From NCBI GenBank assembly GCA_023404675.1, contig JAEYAW010000003.1, positions 98,145 to 162,144 of the forward strand: a stretch of 64,000 bases of DNA, in the 5' to 3' direction. Source of the stretch: Pseudomonadota bacterium (GTDB lineage: Bacteria > Pseudomonadota > Alphaproteobacteria > Rhizobiales > Xanthobacteraceae). Shown in pieces: positions 17,647 through 26,665 of this stretch. The notes under the pieces were generated by a model that saw nothing but the letters and a program-made list of their open reading frames with translations, ran no database searches and was not told the origin of the DNA. The position numbers and the translations under genes were made by a program. Each line of letters opens with the position of its first letter. Positions within the stretch are counted from its first letter, which is position 1.

Positions 17647-18348
17647 ATGGCCGCACGCATTCTGGTGGTTGAGGACGAAGAGGCGCTGACGACCCTGCTG
17701 CGCTACAACCTCGACGCCGAGGGTTACGATGTCGAGACTGTCGGCCGGGGCGACGAAGCCGATACGCGCCTCAAGGAGCGTGTGCCCGATCTCGTGGTTC
17801 TCGACTGGATGCTCCCGGGTCTGTCAGGGATCGAGCTGTGCCGTCGTCTCCGGGCCCGCCCGGAGACGAAGCAACTGCCGATCATCATGCTCACGGCGCG
17901 TGGCGAGGAAAGCGAGCGGGTGCGGGGCCTTGCGACCGGCGCGGACGATTATATCGTCAAGCCGTTCTCGGTGCCCGAACTGCTGGCGCGCGTCCGCGGC
18001 CTGCTGCGCCGGGCCAGTCCCGAGCGGCTGGCCGACATCCTTGCTTATGGCGACATCGAACTGGACCGCGAAAAGCGCCGTGTCGCGCGCTCCGGGCGGC
18101 CCATCGATCTTGGTCCGACGGAGTACCGGCTGCTTGAGTTCTTCATGGAGCATCCGGGCCGCGTCTTCAGCCGCGAACAGCTGCTCGACGGAGTCTGGGG
18201 CCGTGACATCTACATCGACGAGCGCACGGTCGACGTTCACATCGGCCGCCTGCGCAAGCTGCTCAATCTGGGCCGCGAACGCGATCCGATCCGCACGGTG
18301 CGTGGCGCCGGCTATGCGCTCGACGACCGCTTCGAGAAGACGGACTGA
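17647..18348 (+). CDS. phoB: Phosphate regulon response regulator PhoB
   Basis: A 233-residue OmpR/PhoB-type response regulator. The receiver domain has the acidic pair Asp10/Glu11, phospho-acceptor Asp53 (LVVLDWMLPG), Thr in MLTARGE and Lys in DDYIVKPFS. The C-terminal winged-helix domain (about residues 130-228) contains GPTEYRLLEFFMEHPGRVFS and the recognition region YIDERTVDVHIGRLRKLL. The LDWMLPGLSG stretch and the gene position after phoU identify it as PhoB. It is the last gene of the operon and ends before a strong terminator. Confidence 0.96.
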   Translation: MAARILVVEDEEALTTLLRYNLDAEGYDVETVGRGDEADTRLKERVPDLVVLDWMLPGLSGIELCRRLRARPETKQLPIIMLTARGEESERVRGLATGADDYIVKPFSVPELLARVRGLLRRASPERLADILAYGDIELDREKRRVARSGRPIDLGPTEYRLLEFFMEHPGRVFSREQLLDGVWGRDIYIDERTVDVHIGRLRKLLNLGRERDPIRTVRGAGYALDDRFEKTD

Positions 18349-18410
18349 AGCTCGCGGGGCCGGGCGGCGGAACAGCCTCGCCGGCCCGTATCTTCGCCGG
18401 GCGGAAGGCG

Positions 18411-18455
18411 AAAAACGGAAAGGCCGGAGCCTCAGGCTCCGGCCTTTCCGTTTTT
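18411..18455. terminator. Bidirectional terminator between phoB and gcrA
   Basis: A perfect inverted repeat with two 21-base arms (18411-18431 and 18435-18455) and a three-base loop TCA. The arms start with AAAAACGGAAAGG and end with CCTTTCCGTTTTT, so each strand shows a GC-rich stem followed by a T run. It lies between convergent phoB and gcrA and should stop both transcripts. Confidence 0.92.
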
Positions 18456-18485
18456 AAGGTGTCAGCAACAGACCGGCGGGAGCCC

Positions 18486-18992
<507 letters not shown>

Positions 18993-19070
18993 GGCCCTGT
19001 TCCCTTCGCGCCCGGCGCGGCGATCTCGATCTGGCCGCGCGGCATCGGTTTCCAAAAATACCTGCGGGCA

Positions 19071-19075
19071 GAATC
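19071..19075. promoter_or_regulatory. GANTC (CcrM) site upstream of gcrA
   Basis: GAATC lies 79 bases before the gcrA start. CcrM methylates GANTC, and GcrA works at promoters with such sites, so it may allow self-control. A single site could also occur by chance. Confidence 0.4.
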
Positions 19076-19318
19076 CCTTAACCCTCGCCGGCCGCGCAGT
19101 GAGCGCGCTTCGGCGTTACGCCTTTACCAAAGACCGAGAGGATCAAATCTGCCGCACGAGATGTCGTATCCGACAAGGAAAACGCTACAATATGGCGTGA
19201 CTCGCGCGCAAGAGTCCCCGAGTCCGCGTCCACATGTTCCAGCTTAAAAAGCAAAGAAATCGGCTTTTTGAGCGGTGTCTTCGCAATGTCATGCCCGTCG
19301 CCGACATGCGTATGCATG

Positions 19319-19346
19319 TTGACAGCCGTTGGCCCAGCAATAGAAT
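19319..19346 (+). promoter_or_regulatory. Probable sigma-70 promoter of argD
   Basis: A TTGACA box at 19319-19324 and a TAGAAT box at 19341-19346 are separated by 16 bases. This is close to the bacterial consensus and unusual for such a GC-rich genome. Transcription would begin near 19353, giving an argD leader of roughly 145 bases that starts with a hairpin. Confidence 0.65.
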
Positions 19347-19354
19347 ATCCGCTC

Positions 19355-19377
19355 GTGCCGCCTGCGAAAGGCGGCAC
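19355..19377 (+). other. Hairpin at start of argD leader
   Basis: An eight-pair GC stem, GTGCCGCC (19355-19362) with GGCGGCAC (19370-19377), and a seven-base loop TGCGAAA, followed by GTTTCGTTT. It would form at the very 5' end of the argD message. It could protect the RNA or act as a weak attenuator; no leader peptide rich in arginine codons is visible, so classical attenuation is not supported. Confidence 0.5.
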
Positions 19378-19496
19378 GTTTCGTTTCCGGGACAGGTTGT
19401 CCCGCGTGAATGCCCCCGTTCCGCGAGACTGGTCTGCTCCGCAGACATGTCGCGGCGCGGGTCGCCGCCGTTTTTCGATGACTTGGTTGGACCACC

Positions 19497-20705
19497 ATGA
19501 GCCAGATCGCGCAGACCCATCTTTTGCCCGTATTCGCCCGAGCGGATCTGGCCTTTTCGCGCGGTGAAGGAGCCTGGCTGACCTCGACGGACGGCGAGCG
19601 TTATCTCGATTTCACCAGCGGTGTCGCCGTCAACGCGCTCGGCCACGCCCATCCGCATCTCGTCGCGGCGCTGCAGGAGCAGGCCGGCAAGCTGTGGCAC
19701 ATGTCCAACCTGTTCAAGAGCCCGGACGGCGAGCGGCTCGCGGCGCGGCTGTGCGGGGCGAGTTTCGCGGATTTCGTGTTCTTCGCCAATTCCGGCGCGG
19801 AAGCCATGGAGTGCGCGATCAAGGTGACGCGCCACTATCATGCGTCGAAGGGCCACCCCGAGCGCTACCGCATCATCACCTTCGAGGGCGCGTTCCACGG
19901 CCGGACGCTGGCGACGCTCGCCGCTGGCGGCCAGCAGAAATATCTCGAAGGCTTCGGCCCGCCGGTCGAGGGCTTCGATCAGGTGCCGCATGGCGATATC
20001 GAAGCCACCCGCAAGGCCATCGGCCCGCAGACGGCGGGCATCCTGATCGAGCCGTTGCAGGGCGAGGGCGGCGTGCGCTCCGCGCCGCAGTCCTTCTTCA
20101 AGGCGCTGCGCGAGCTGTGTGACCAGCACGGCCTGCTGCTGGTGTTCGACGAGGTGCAGACCGGCATGGGTCGCACCGGCGATCTGTTCGCCTACATGCA
20201 TTGTGGCGTGACGCCGGACGTGATGGCGCTGGCCAAGGCGCTCGGCGGCGGCTTTCCGATCGGCGCGTGTCTCGCCACGCGCGAGGCGGCTGCAGGCATG
20301 ACCGCGGGCACGCACGGCTCGACGTTCGGCGGCAATCCGCTGGCCGTTGCGGCGGCCAATGCCGTGCTCGACGTGATGCTGAAGCCGGGGTTCTTCGATC
20401 GCCTGCGCAAGATGTCGCTGGTCATGAAGCAGAAGCTGGCGTCCGTGGTCGACCGATATCCCGACGTGGTGAGCCAGGTGCGCGGCGAGGGGTTGCTGCT
20501 TGGCGTCAAGGCTGTCGTCCCGTCGGCGGATCTGGTGGCGGCGATGCGTGACCAGAAGCTGCTCAGCGTCGGCGCGGGCGACAACGTCGTGCGTCTGCTG
20601 CCGCCGCTGATCGTGACCGAGGCGGAGATCGAGGAAGGCGTGCGCCGCTTCGAGCAGGCCTGCGCGGTGCTGTCGCAGCCGCGGATTCAGGGAGCGGTGG
20701 CATGA
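19497..20705 (+). CDS. argD: Acetylornithine aminotransferase ArgD
   Basis: A 402-residue class-III PLP aminotransferase that converts N-acetylglutamate semialdehyde to N-acetylornithine in arginine synthesis (many also serve in lysine synthesis). Motifs: YLDFTSGVAVNALGHAHP near the start, NSGAEAMECAIK, FHGRTLATLAAGGQ, the LLVFDEVQTGMGRTGDLF cofactor segment and the PLP lysine in DVMALAKALGGGFPIGA. Its end overlaps argF by four bases, which fixes the arginine role over other class-III enzymes. It starts about 145 bases after a strong promoter. Confidence 0.95.
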   Translation: MSQIAQTHLLPVFARADLAFSRGEGAWLTSTDGERYLDFTSGVAVNALGHAHPHLVAALQEQAGKLWHMSNLFKSPDGERLAARLCGASFADFVFFANSGAEAMECAIKVTRHYHASKGHPERYRIITFEGAFHGRTLATLAAGGQQKYLEGFGPPVEGFDQVPHGDIEATRKAIGPQTAGILIEPLQGEGGVRSAPQSFFKALRELCDQHGLLLVFDEVQTGMGRTGDLFAYMHCGVTPDVMALAKALGGGFPIGACLATREAAAGMTAGTHGSTFGGNPLAVAAANAVLDVMLKPGFFDRLRKMSLVMKQKLASVVDRYPDVVSQVRGEGLLLGVKAVVPSADLVAAMRDQKLLSVGAGDNVVRLLPPLIVTEAEIEEGVRRFEQACAVLSQPRIQGAVA

Positions 20706-21634
20706 GCGCTCCGCGGCATTTTCTCGACCTCAACGAACTGCCCACCATCGAGTTGCGCTCCATGCTGGACGCCGGCCTCGCCATGAAGGCGCGGCGCAAG
20801 GCGCGGCCGAACGCCGCCGATGGTGACAAGCCGTTGGTCGGCAAGACCCTGGCGATGATCTTCGAGAAGCCGTCGACGCGCACGCGCGTGTCGTTCGACG
20901 TCGGGATGCGTCAGCTCGGCGGCGACGTCATCATGCTCACCGGGCAGGAAATGCAGCTCGGGCGCGGCGAGACCATCGCGGACACGGCGCGCGTGCTGTC
21001 GCGCTTCGTCGATGCGATCATGATCCGCATCCTCAATCACGACGCGCTGCTCGAACTGGCGGCCAACGCCACCGTGCCGGTGATCAACGGCCTGACGCGG
21101 CGCTCGCATCCGTGTCAGGTGATGGCGGACCTGATGACGTTCGAGGAGCATCGCGGCCCGATCAAGGGCCGGACCGTGGCCTGGGTCGGCGACGACAACA
21201 ACGTGCTGGCGTCCTGGGCGCATGCGGCCGAGCGCTTCCGTTTCGATCTGCGCGTCGCGACGCCGCCCGAACTTGCGCCGAAGAAGGCCTTCCGGGACTG
21301 GATCAAGGCGGTGGACGCGCCGATCGTCATCGGGACCGATCCGGAAGAGGCGGTGCGTGGCGTGGACTGCGTCGTGACCGACACCTGGGTCTCCATGGGC
21401 GACAAGGACAGCGAGCATCGGCACAACCTGCTGAAGCCGTATCAGGTCAACGCCAAGCTGATGTCGCTCGCCAGTCCCGACGCGCTGTTCATGCACTGCC
21501 TTCCGGCGCATCGCGGCGAGGAAGTCACCGACGAGGTGATGGACGGCCCGCAGTCGGTGGTGTTCGACGAGGCGGAGAACCGTCTGCACGCGCAGAAGGG
21601 GATTCTGGCCTGGTGTTTCGGAACGGTGGCGTAG
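20702..21634 (+). CDS. argF: Ornithine carbamoyltransferase ArgF
   Basis: A 310-residue transcarbamoylase that makes citrulline from ornithine and carbamoyl phosphate. Carbamoyl-phosphate contacts are in EKPSTRTRVSFDVG (STRTR) and HPCQVMADLMT (HPxQ); ornithine binding and catalysis use DTWVSMGDK and MHCLPAHRGEEV. Length and motifs are normal for anabolic OTCase. Coupled to argD by an ATGA overlap; hslO follows after 137 bases. Confidence 0.96.
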   Translation: MSAPRHFLDLNELPTIELRSMLDAGLAMKARRKARPNAADGDKPLVGKTLAMIFEKPSTRTRVSFDVGMRQLGGDVIMLTGQEMQLGRGETIADTARVLSRFVDAIMIRILNHDALLELAANATVPVINGLTRRSHPCQVMADLMTFEEHRGPIKGRTVAWVGDDNNVLASWAHAAERFRFDLRVATPPELAPKKAFRDWIKAVDAPIVIGTDPEEAVRGVDCVVTDTWVSMGDKDSEHRHNLLKPYQVNAKLMSLASPDALFMHCLPAHRGEEVTDEVMDGPQSVVFDEAENRLHAQKGILAWCFGTVA

Positions 21635-21771
21635 GCCGGGCACTCGCTCCGGACCGTCTGCGTTCGGTGCGTGGCAGCCGCCCCTTTCGAGCGGCGGCCG
21701 GAGGCCCTAGATAGGGCCGATGAGATTCACCGCTTTTGCTGTTTCACTCCGACGCCGCGCGAGGCTGGCTC

Positions 21772-22755
21772 ATGACTGATCAAAGCCCGATCCGCGCCCC
21801 GTCGGCGACGCCTGTCGACGACGCCGTGCTGCCGTTCGAGGTCGCCCCGCTGGATTTGCGGGGGCGGCTGATCCGGCTCGGCCCCTCGCTCGACGACATT
21901 CTCGGCAAACACGCCTATCCGCAGCCGGTCGCCAAGCTGCTCGGCGAGGCCATCGTGCTGACGACGCTGCTGGGCTCGTCGGTGAAGTTCGAGGGCCGTT
22001 TCATTCTCCAGACCCAGACCGATGGGCCGGTCTCGCTGATCGTGGTCGATTATGCGGCTCCCGACCGGCTGCGCGGCTATGCCCGCTTCGACAAGGACCG
22101 TCTGACCGATGGCCTGACGCCGGGCCAGTTGCTCGGCAAGGGCCATCTGGCGATGACCATCGATCAGGGGCCGCGGACCAACCGCTATCAGGGCATGGTG
22201 GCGCTGGACGGCGGCACGCTGGAAGATGCCGCGCACGAATATTTCCTGCGCTCGGAACAGATTCCGACCCGCGTCCGGCTCGCCGTCGGCGAGGAGTTCC
22301 TTCGCGGCGGAGACGGACCGCGCCATGCCTGGCGCGGTGGCGGCATGCTGCTGCAGTTCCTGCCCAAGGCGCCGGAGCGCATGCGCCAGCCCGACCTCGA
22401 TCCCGGCGACGCCCCTGAGGGCAGCACCCGGCATCTGGTTCCCGAGGACGAGGCCTGGGTCGAGGGCCAGTCGCTGGCCTCGACCATCGAGGACGTGGAA
22501 CTGATCGACCCGGATCTGTCGGGCGAGCGGCTGCTGTTCCGTCTGTTCCATGAGCGCGGCGTGCGGGTGTTCGATCACCAGCCGATCCGGGCCAAATGCT
22601 CCTGCTCGCGCGAGGCGGTGGCGTCGATGCTGGCCAGCTTCCCGGCGCAGGACCGGGCCGACATGGTCAAGGACGGCCGGATTGTCGTAACATGCGAGTT
22701 CTGCAACTCGGTCTACGAGTTCTCGGCCGAGGAGGCTGGCGCGGAAGCCGAATAA
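21772..22755 (+). CDS. hslO: Hsp33 redox-regulated chaperone HslO
   Basis: A 327-residue Hsp33, a cytoplasmic holdase switched on by oxidation. The C-terminal zinc/redox cysteines are present as KCSCSREAV and CEFCNSVYEF (CxC plus CxxC). The N-terminal substrate-binding domain includes the long conserved region around QTDGPVSLIVVDY and GKGHLAMTIDQG. Position after argF is common in alphaproteobacteria. I begin at ATG 21772, which has GAGG nearby; a 12-codon upstream extension from 21736 is not conserved in character. Confidence 0.94.
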   Translation: MTDQSPIRAPSATPVDDAVLPFEVAPLDLRGRLIRLGPSLDDILGKHAYPQPVAKLLGEAIVLTTLLGSSVKFEGRFILQTQTDGPVSLIVVDYAAPDRLRGYARFDKDRLTDGLTPGQLLGKGHLAMTIDQGPRTNRYQGMVALDGGTLEDAAHEYFLRSEQIPTRVRLAVGEEFLRGGDGPRHAWRGGGMLLQFLPKAPERMRQPDLDPGDAPEGSTRHLVPEDEAWVEGQSLASTIEDVELIDPDLSGERLLFRLFHERGVRVFDHQPIRAKCSCSREAVASMLASFPAQDRADMVKDGRIVVTCEFCNSVYEFSAEEAGAEAE

Positions 22756-22896
22756 GCTTCGCCGTACGGGCCGTCGTTCGCTGCGTGGAGGAATGCCGGC
22801 TGCCGGCCGGAGGCCTGCGCAATTCGGGGTTTCCTCCCGCCGGCCGCTGGGCTAGGTGAATTCTAAATTCTACGAACGTTTGTCAGGGACAGCGAA

Positions 22897-24729
22897 ATGC
22901 CCACCTACCGATCCCGAACCACGACGCATGGCCGCAACATGGCGGGCGCGCGCGGCCTGTGGCGCGCCACCGGGATGAAGGACGAGGATTTCGGCAAGCC
23001 GATCATCGCCATTGTCAATTCCTTCACCCAGTTCGTGCCGGGGCATGTCCACCTCAAGGATCTGGGCCAGCTGGTGGCGCGCGAGGTCGAGGCGGCGGGC
23101 GGCGTCGCCAAGGAGTTCAACACCATCGCGGTGGACGACGGCATCGCCATGGGCCACGACGGCATGCTGTATTCGCTGCCGTCCCGCGAGATCATCGCGG
23201 ACTCGGTCGAGTACATGGTTCAGGCGCATTGCGCCGACGCCATGGTCTGCATCTCCAACTGCGACAAGATCACGCCCGGCATGCTGATGGCGGCGCTGCG
23301 GCTGAACATTCCGGTGGTGTTTGTGTCGGGCGGCCCGATGGAGGCCGGCAAGGTCCGCCTCGACGGCCAGCAGAAGTCGCTCGACCTGATCGACGCCATG
23401 GTCGCGGCCGCCGACGACAAGGTGAGCGACGCCGAGGTGCAGACCATCGAACGCTCGGCCTGTCCGACCTGCGGCTCGTGCTCGGGCATGTTCACCGCCA
23501 ATTCGATGAACTGCCTCACCGAGGCGCTCGGGCTCTCACTGCCCGGCAATGGCTCGGTGCTGGCGACCCATGCGGACCGCCGCCGCCTGTTCGTCGAGGC
23601 CGGGCACCTGATCGTCGATCTCGCGCGGCGTTATTACGAAGGCAACGACGAGCGCGTCCTGCCGCGCAATATCGCGACCTTCGCCGCGTTCGAGAACGCG
23701 ATGACGCTCGATATCGCCATGGGCGGCTCGACCAACACGGTGCTGCATCTGCTCGCCGCGGCCTATGAGGGCGAGGTGAACTTCACCATGTCCGACATCG
23801 ACCGGCTGTCGCGCAAGGTGCCGGTGCTGTGCAAGGTCGCGCCCGCCAAGTCCGACGTCCACATGGAGGACGTGCATCGCGCCGGCGGCGTGATGGCGAT
23901 CCTCGGCGAGCTGGATCGCGCGGGACTGCTCGACACCTCGGTGCCGAGCGTTCACGCCGAGACGCTCGGGCATGCGCTCGACCGCTGGGACGTCGTGCGG
24001 ACCAGCAGCCGCACGGTGCAGGACTTCTATCGCGCGGCGCCGGGCGGCGTGCCGACGCAGGTCGCGTTCTCGCAGGAGCGCCGCTACGACGACCTCGATC
24101 TCGATCGCAAGGGCGGCGTGATCCGCGATGCCGAGCACGCCTTCGCCAAGGACGGCGGTCTTGCGGTGCTCTATGGCAATCTCGCCGAGGAGGGCTGTAT
24201 CGTGAAGACGGCGGGCGTCGACGAGTCGATCCTCAAGTTCTCCGGCCCGGCCCATCTGTTCGAGAGTCAGGACGACGCGGTGTCCGGCATCCTCACCGGC
24301 AAGGTGAAGGCGGGCGAGGTCGTGGTGATCCGCTACGAGGGGCCGCGCGGCGGCCCCGGCATGCAGGAAATGCTCTATCCCACGAGCTATCTGAAGTCGA
24401 AGGGGCTCGGCAAGGCCTGCGCGCTGGTGACGGACGGGCGCTTCTCCGGCGGCTCGTCCGGACTGTCGATCGGCCACGTCTCGCCGGAAGCGGCCGAGGG
24501 CGGCACCATCGGCCTCGTCGAGAGCGGCGACATGATCGACATCGATATCCCGAACCGCATCATCCAGCTCCGGGTTGACGACGCCACGCTGGCGGCCCGG
24601 CGGCAGGCGCGCGAGGAGGCGGGCTGGCATCCGGCGCAGCCGCGCAAGCGGAAGATTTCCACCGCGCTCAGGGCCTATGCCGCGCTCACCACCAGCGCCG
24701 CCAAAGGCGCGGTCCGGCAGGTGCCGTAA
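22897..24729 (+). CDS. ilvD: Dihydroxy-acid dehydratase IlvD
   Basis: A 610-residue iron-sulfur dehydratase of branched-chain amino acid and pantothenate synthesis; it converts 2,3-dihydroxy-isovalerate to the 2-keto acid. Recognised signatures are SNCDKITPGM with the cluster cysteine, CPTCGSCSGMFTANSMNCLTEALG with further cysteines, and the C-terminal TDGRFSGGSSGLSIGHVSPEAAEGG. Length fits the 610-620 residue IlvD group rather than the shorter sugar-acid dehydratases (Edd). ATG 22897 has AGGGA upstream. Transcribed alone, convergent with apaG. Confidence 0.97.
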   Translation: MPTYRSRTTTHGRNMAGARGLWRATGMKDEDFGKPIIAIVNSFTQFVPGHVHLKDLGQLVAREVEAAGGVAKEFNTIAVDDGIAMGHDGMLYSLPSREIIADSVEYMVQAHCADAMVCISNCDKITPGMLMAALRLNIPVVFVSGGPMEAGKVRLDGQQKSLDLIDAMVAAADDKVSDAEVQTIERSACPTCGSCSGMFTANSMNCLTEALGLSLPGNGSVLATHADRRRLFVEAGHLIVDLARRYYEGNDERVLPRNIATFAAFENAMTLDIAMGGSTNTVLHLLAAAYEGEVNFTMSDIDRLSRKVPVLCKVAPAKSDVHMEDVHRAGGVMAILGELDRAGLLDTSVPSVHAETLGHALDRWDVVRTSSRTVQDFYRAAPGGVPTQVAFSQERRYDDLDLDRKGGVIRDAEHAFAKDGGLAVLYGNLAEEGCIVKTAGVDESILKFSGPAHLFESQDDAVSGILTGKVKAGEVVVIRYEGPRGGPGMQEMLYPTSYLKSKGLGKACALVTDGRFSGGSSGLSIGHVSPEAAEGGTIGLVESGDMIDIDIPNRIIQLRVDDATLAARRQAREEAGWHPAQPRKRKISTALRAYAALTTSAAKGAVRQVP

Positions 24730-24832
24730 GAGACCGGAGTGTCTAGACGGGAGCATCTCTCGCGCCGAACGCTCCCTCTCCCCGGATGCGGGAGGGGCGG
24801 AGCCGGCGTTTCCATCCGATCCTGAAACGCGC

Positions 24833-25219
24833 CTAATTCAGCGTGCGGCGGAAGTCCGGGCTGTCGAGCGAGAAGGTCGGGATTTCGATCTCGAAGCGCT
24901 CGCCGCTCTCGCTCACCATCTGATAGTGCCCGCCCATGAAGCCGGAGGCGGTGGTGAGCGGCACGCCGCTGGTGTACTCGAACTGCTCTCCCGGGCCGAG
25001 CACGGGCTGCTCCCCCACCACGCCTTCGCCGCGGACCTCCTGCTGGCGTCCGGTCGCGTCGGTGATGACCCAGTGCCGCCGCTGCAACTGGACGGTTTCC
25101 CCGCCATTGTTGAGGATCACGATGGTGTAGGCCCAGAAGTACTGCCCCTTGTCGGACCGCTCGGGCATGAAGCTCGGCTCGACGGTGACCTCGATCTGGC
25201 GGGTGGTAGCGCGATACAT
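24833..25219 (-). CDS. apaG: ApaG (Co2+/Mg2+ efflux-associated) protein
   Basis: A 128-residue ApaG-family protein with a fibronectin-III-like beta fold. Family motifs are VEPSFMPERSDKGQYFWAYTI, LQRRHWVITDATG, VRGEGVVGEQPVLGPGE and SGFMGGHYQMV. Genetic work elsewhere ties ApaG to cobalt resistance and magnesium efflux; the biochemistry is not settled. A longer frame to 25375 exists, but the ATG at 25219 (MYRATTRQIEV) begins the conserved domain. It diverges from opgC. Confidence 0.93.
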   Translation of the reverse strand: MYRATTRQIEVTVEPSFMPERSDKGQYFWAYTIVILNNGGETVQLQRRHWVITDATGRQQEVRGEGVVGEQPVLGPGEQFEYTSGVPLTTASGFMGGHYQMVSESGERFEIEIPTFSLDSPDFRRTLN

Positions 25220-25423
25220 GGGAACAAACCTGATAACGAAGGTGGCAGTATAGAGCGTCGCCGGCCAGCAACCAAATGACACAGGACGAGTTGCCGCAAG
25301 CCGGCAGCCTGTCCTATCGCCCTTTGAACATAGTTGTGATCTACCCGTCCTTCGGAAACTGTCAGAATCGCTCAAAGCCCACTCTCGCCGGGTGAACAGG
25401 AAACGTCAGACGGATTCGAGTGA

Positions 25424-26665
25424 ATGTCCTCGCTCGCCGAGCCCGCACCCCGGGCTGACCTCGCTTCACCCGCTCCCGTCAGGGACGACATTGCAGCTTT
25501 GACAGGAGGCGCGGACGGCCAGCGCGAGCTGCGCCTGGATCTGTTCCGGGGGATCGCGCTGTGGATGATTTTCATCAATCATCTGCCGACGAACGTTTTC
25601 ACGTGGCTGACGACCCGCAACTACGGTTTCAGCGATGCCACCGAAATCTTCATTTTCATTTCCGGCTACACCGCCGCCCTGGTGTATGGCCGCGCGATGC
25701 GGCAGCAGGGTTTCGTACTCTCCAGCGCCCGCATCATCAGGCGCGTCTGGCAGATCTACGTGGCGCATATTTTTCTGTTCACGATCTATCTCGCCGAGAT
25801 CGCCTATGTCGCACAGAGCTTCGAAAACCCGCTCTATGCCGAAGAAATGGGGATTCTTGATTTTCTGAAGCAGCCCGATGTCACGATCGTTCAGGCGCTG
25901 CTCTTGCGGTTCAAGCCGGTCAACATGGATGTGCTGCCGCTTTATATCGTGCTGATGCTGTTCTTTCCGCCGATGTTGTGGCTGCTGTTGCGCAAGGCGG
26001 ACCTCGCGCTTGGCCTGTCGGTTCTGCTCTATGTCGCGACGTGGCAGTTCGATCTGTATCTGTCCGCCTATCCGAGCGGCTTCTGGGTCTTCAATCCGTT
26101 TGCCTGGCAGGCGCTGTTCGTCTTCGGAGCCTGGTGCGCGCTCGGAGGTGCGCGGCGCATGCGCCGGCTGTTGTCGTCTCCCGTCACGTTATGGCTGGCG
26201 GCCGGCTACCTTGCGTTTGCGTTCTGCGTAACCATGACCTGGTTCGTTCCGCGCCTCGAATTCCTGATGCCGCGATGGCTCAACCTGTGGATGTATCCGA
26301 TCAACAAGACCGACCTCGACATTCTGCGCTTCGTTCATTTCCTCGCGCTGGCGACGGTCGCCGTCTATCTCATTCCGACCGATTGGCCCGGGCTGAAATC
26401 GCGCTGGCTGCGACCTCTCGTCCTGTGCGGCCAGCATTCGCTCGAAATATTCTGCATCGGCGTCTTCCTGGCCTTCGCCGGCCATTTCGTCCTGGCCGAA
26501 TTTGGTGGCGGTGCGGCAATGCATTTCCTTGTCAGCGCGGCCGGGATCGTCATCATGTCCTGCGCGGCATGGCTGTTTGCATGGTACAAAGGGGCCGCGG
26601 GCAAAGGTGGATCGCGCCGCGCTGGGCAGACAGCGCAGGTGGATCCGGCAGGAGGCGGGACATGA
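25424..26665 (+). CDS. opgC: OpgC family membrane acyltransferase
   Basis: A 413-residue polytopic inner-membrane protein with about ten helices, of the OpgC family that adds succinyl groups to osmoregulated periplasmic glucans. The opening ELRLDLFRGIALWMIFINHLP contains the LD-FRG-ALWMIFI-HLP pattern of OpgC, followed by SDATEIFIFISGYTAALVYG. In rhizobia OpgC makes the cyclic glucans anionic. It overlaps the next gene (an SGNH hydrolase) by four bases, so the two products probably act on one substrate. The symbol is given by family; glucan specificity is not proven here. Confidence 0.88.
   Translation: MSSLAEPAPRADLASPAPVRDDIAALTGGADGQRELRLDLFRGIALWMIFINHLPTNVFTWLTTRNYGFSDATEIFIFISGYTAALVYGRAMRQQGFVLSSARIIRRVWQIYVAHIFLFTIYLAEIAYVAQSFENPLYAEEMGILDFLKQPDVTIVQALLLRFKPVNMDVLPLYIVLMLFFPPMLWLLLRKADLALGLSVLLYVATWQFDLYLSAYPSGFWVFNPFAWQALFVFGAWCALGGARRMRRLLSSPVTLWLAAGYLAFAFCVTMTWFVPRLEFLMPRWLNLWMYPINKTDLDILRFVHFLALATVAVYLIPTDWPGLKSRWLRPLVLCGQHSLEIFCIGVFLAFAGHFVLAEFGGGAAMHFLVSAAGIVIMSCAAWLFAWYKGAAGKGGSRRAGQTAQVDPAGGGT

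Larger units (their letters stand above)
18993..19496. other. Intergenic region between gcrA and argD (504 bases)
   Basis: This spacer separates divergent gcrA and argD. It holds a GANTC methylation site (19071), an AT-richer stretch around 19180-19275, a near-consensus sigma-70 promoter for argD (19319-19346) and a hairpin at the expected transcript start (19355-19377). Short frames exist but none has a convincing ribosome site and codon usage, so I call no gene here. The region from about 19100 to 19310 shows nothing I can assign. Confidence 0.5.

Noticed and set aside
22860..22896. Irr/ICE-like element upstream of ilvD (GAATTCTAAATTCTAC)
   Set aside because: It only partly matches an iron-control palindrome, the symmetry is poor, and ilvD is not a typical first target, so it is likely chance.
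24760..24830. Inverted GC pieces between ilvD and apaG as a terminator
   Set aside because: GGAGC/GCTCC and CCCTCTCCC/GGGAGGGGC pieces exist but no clean stem with T run, so no terminator is called.
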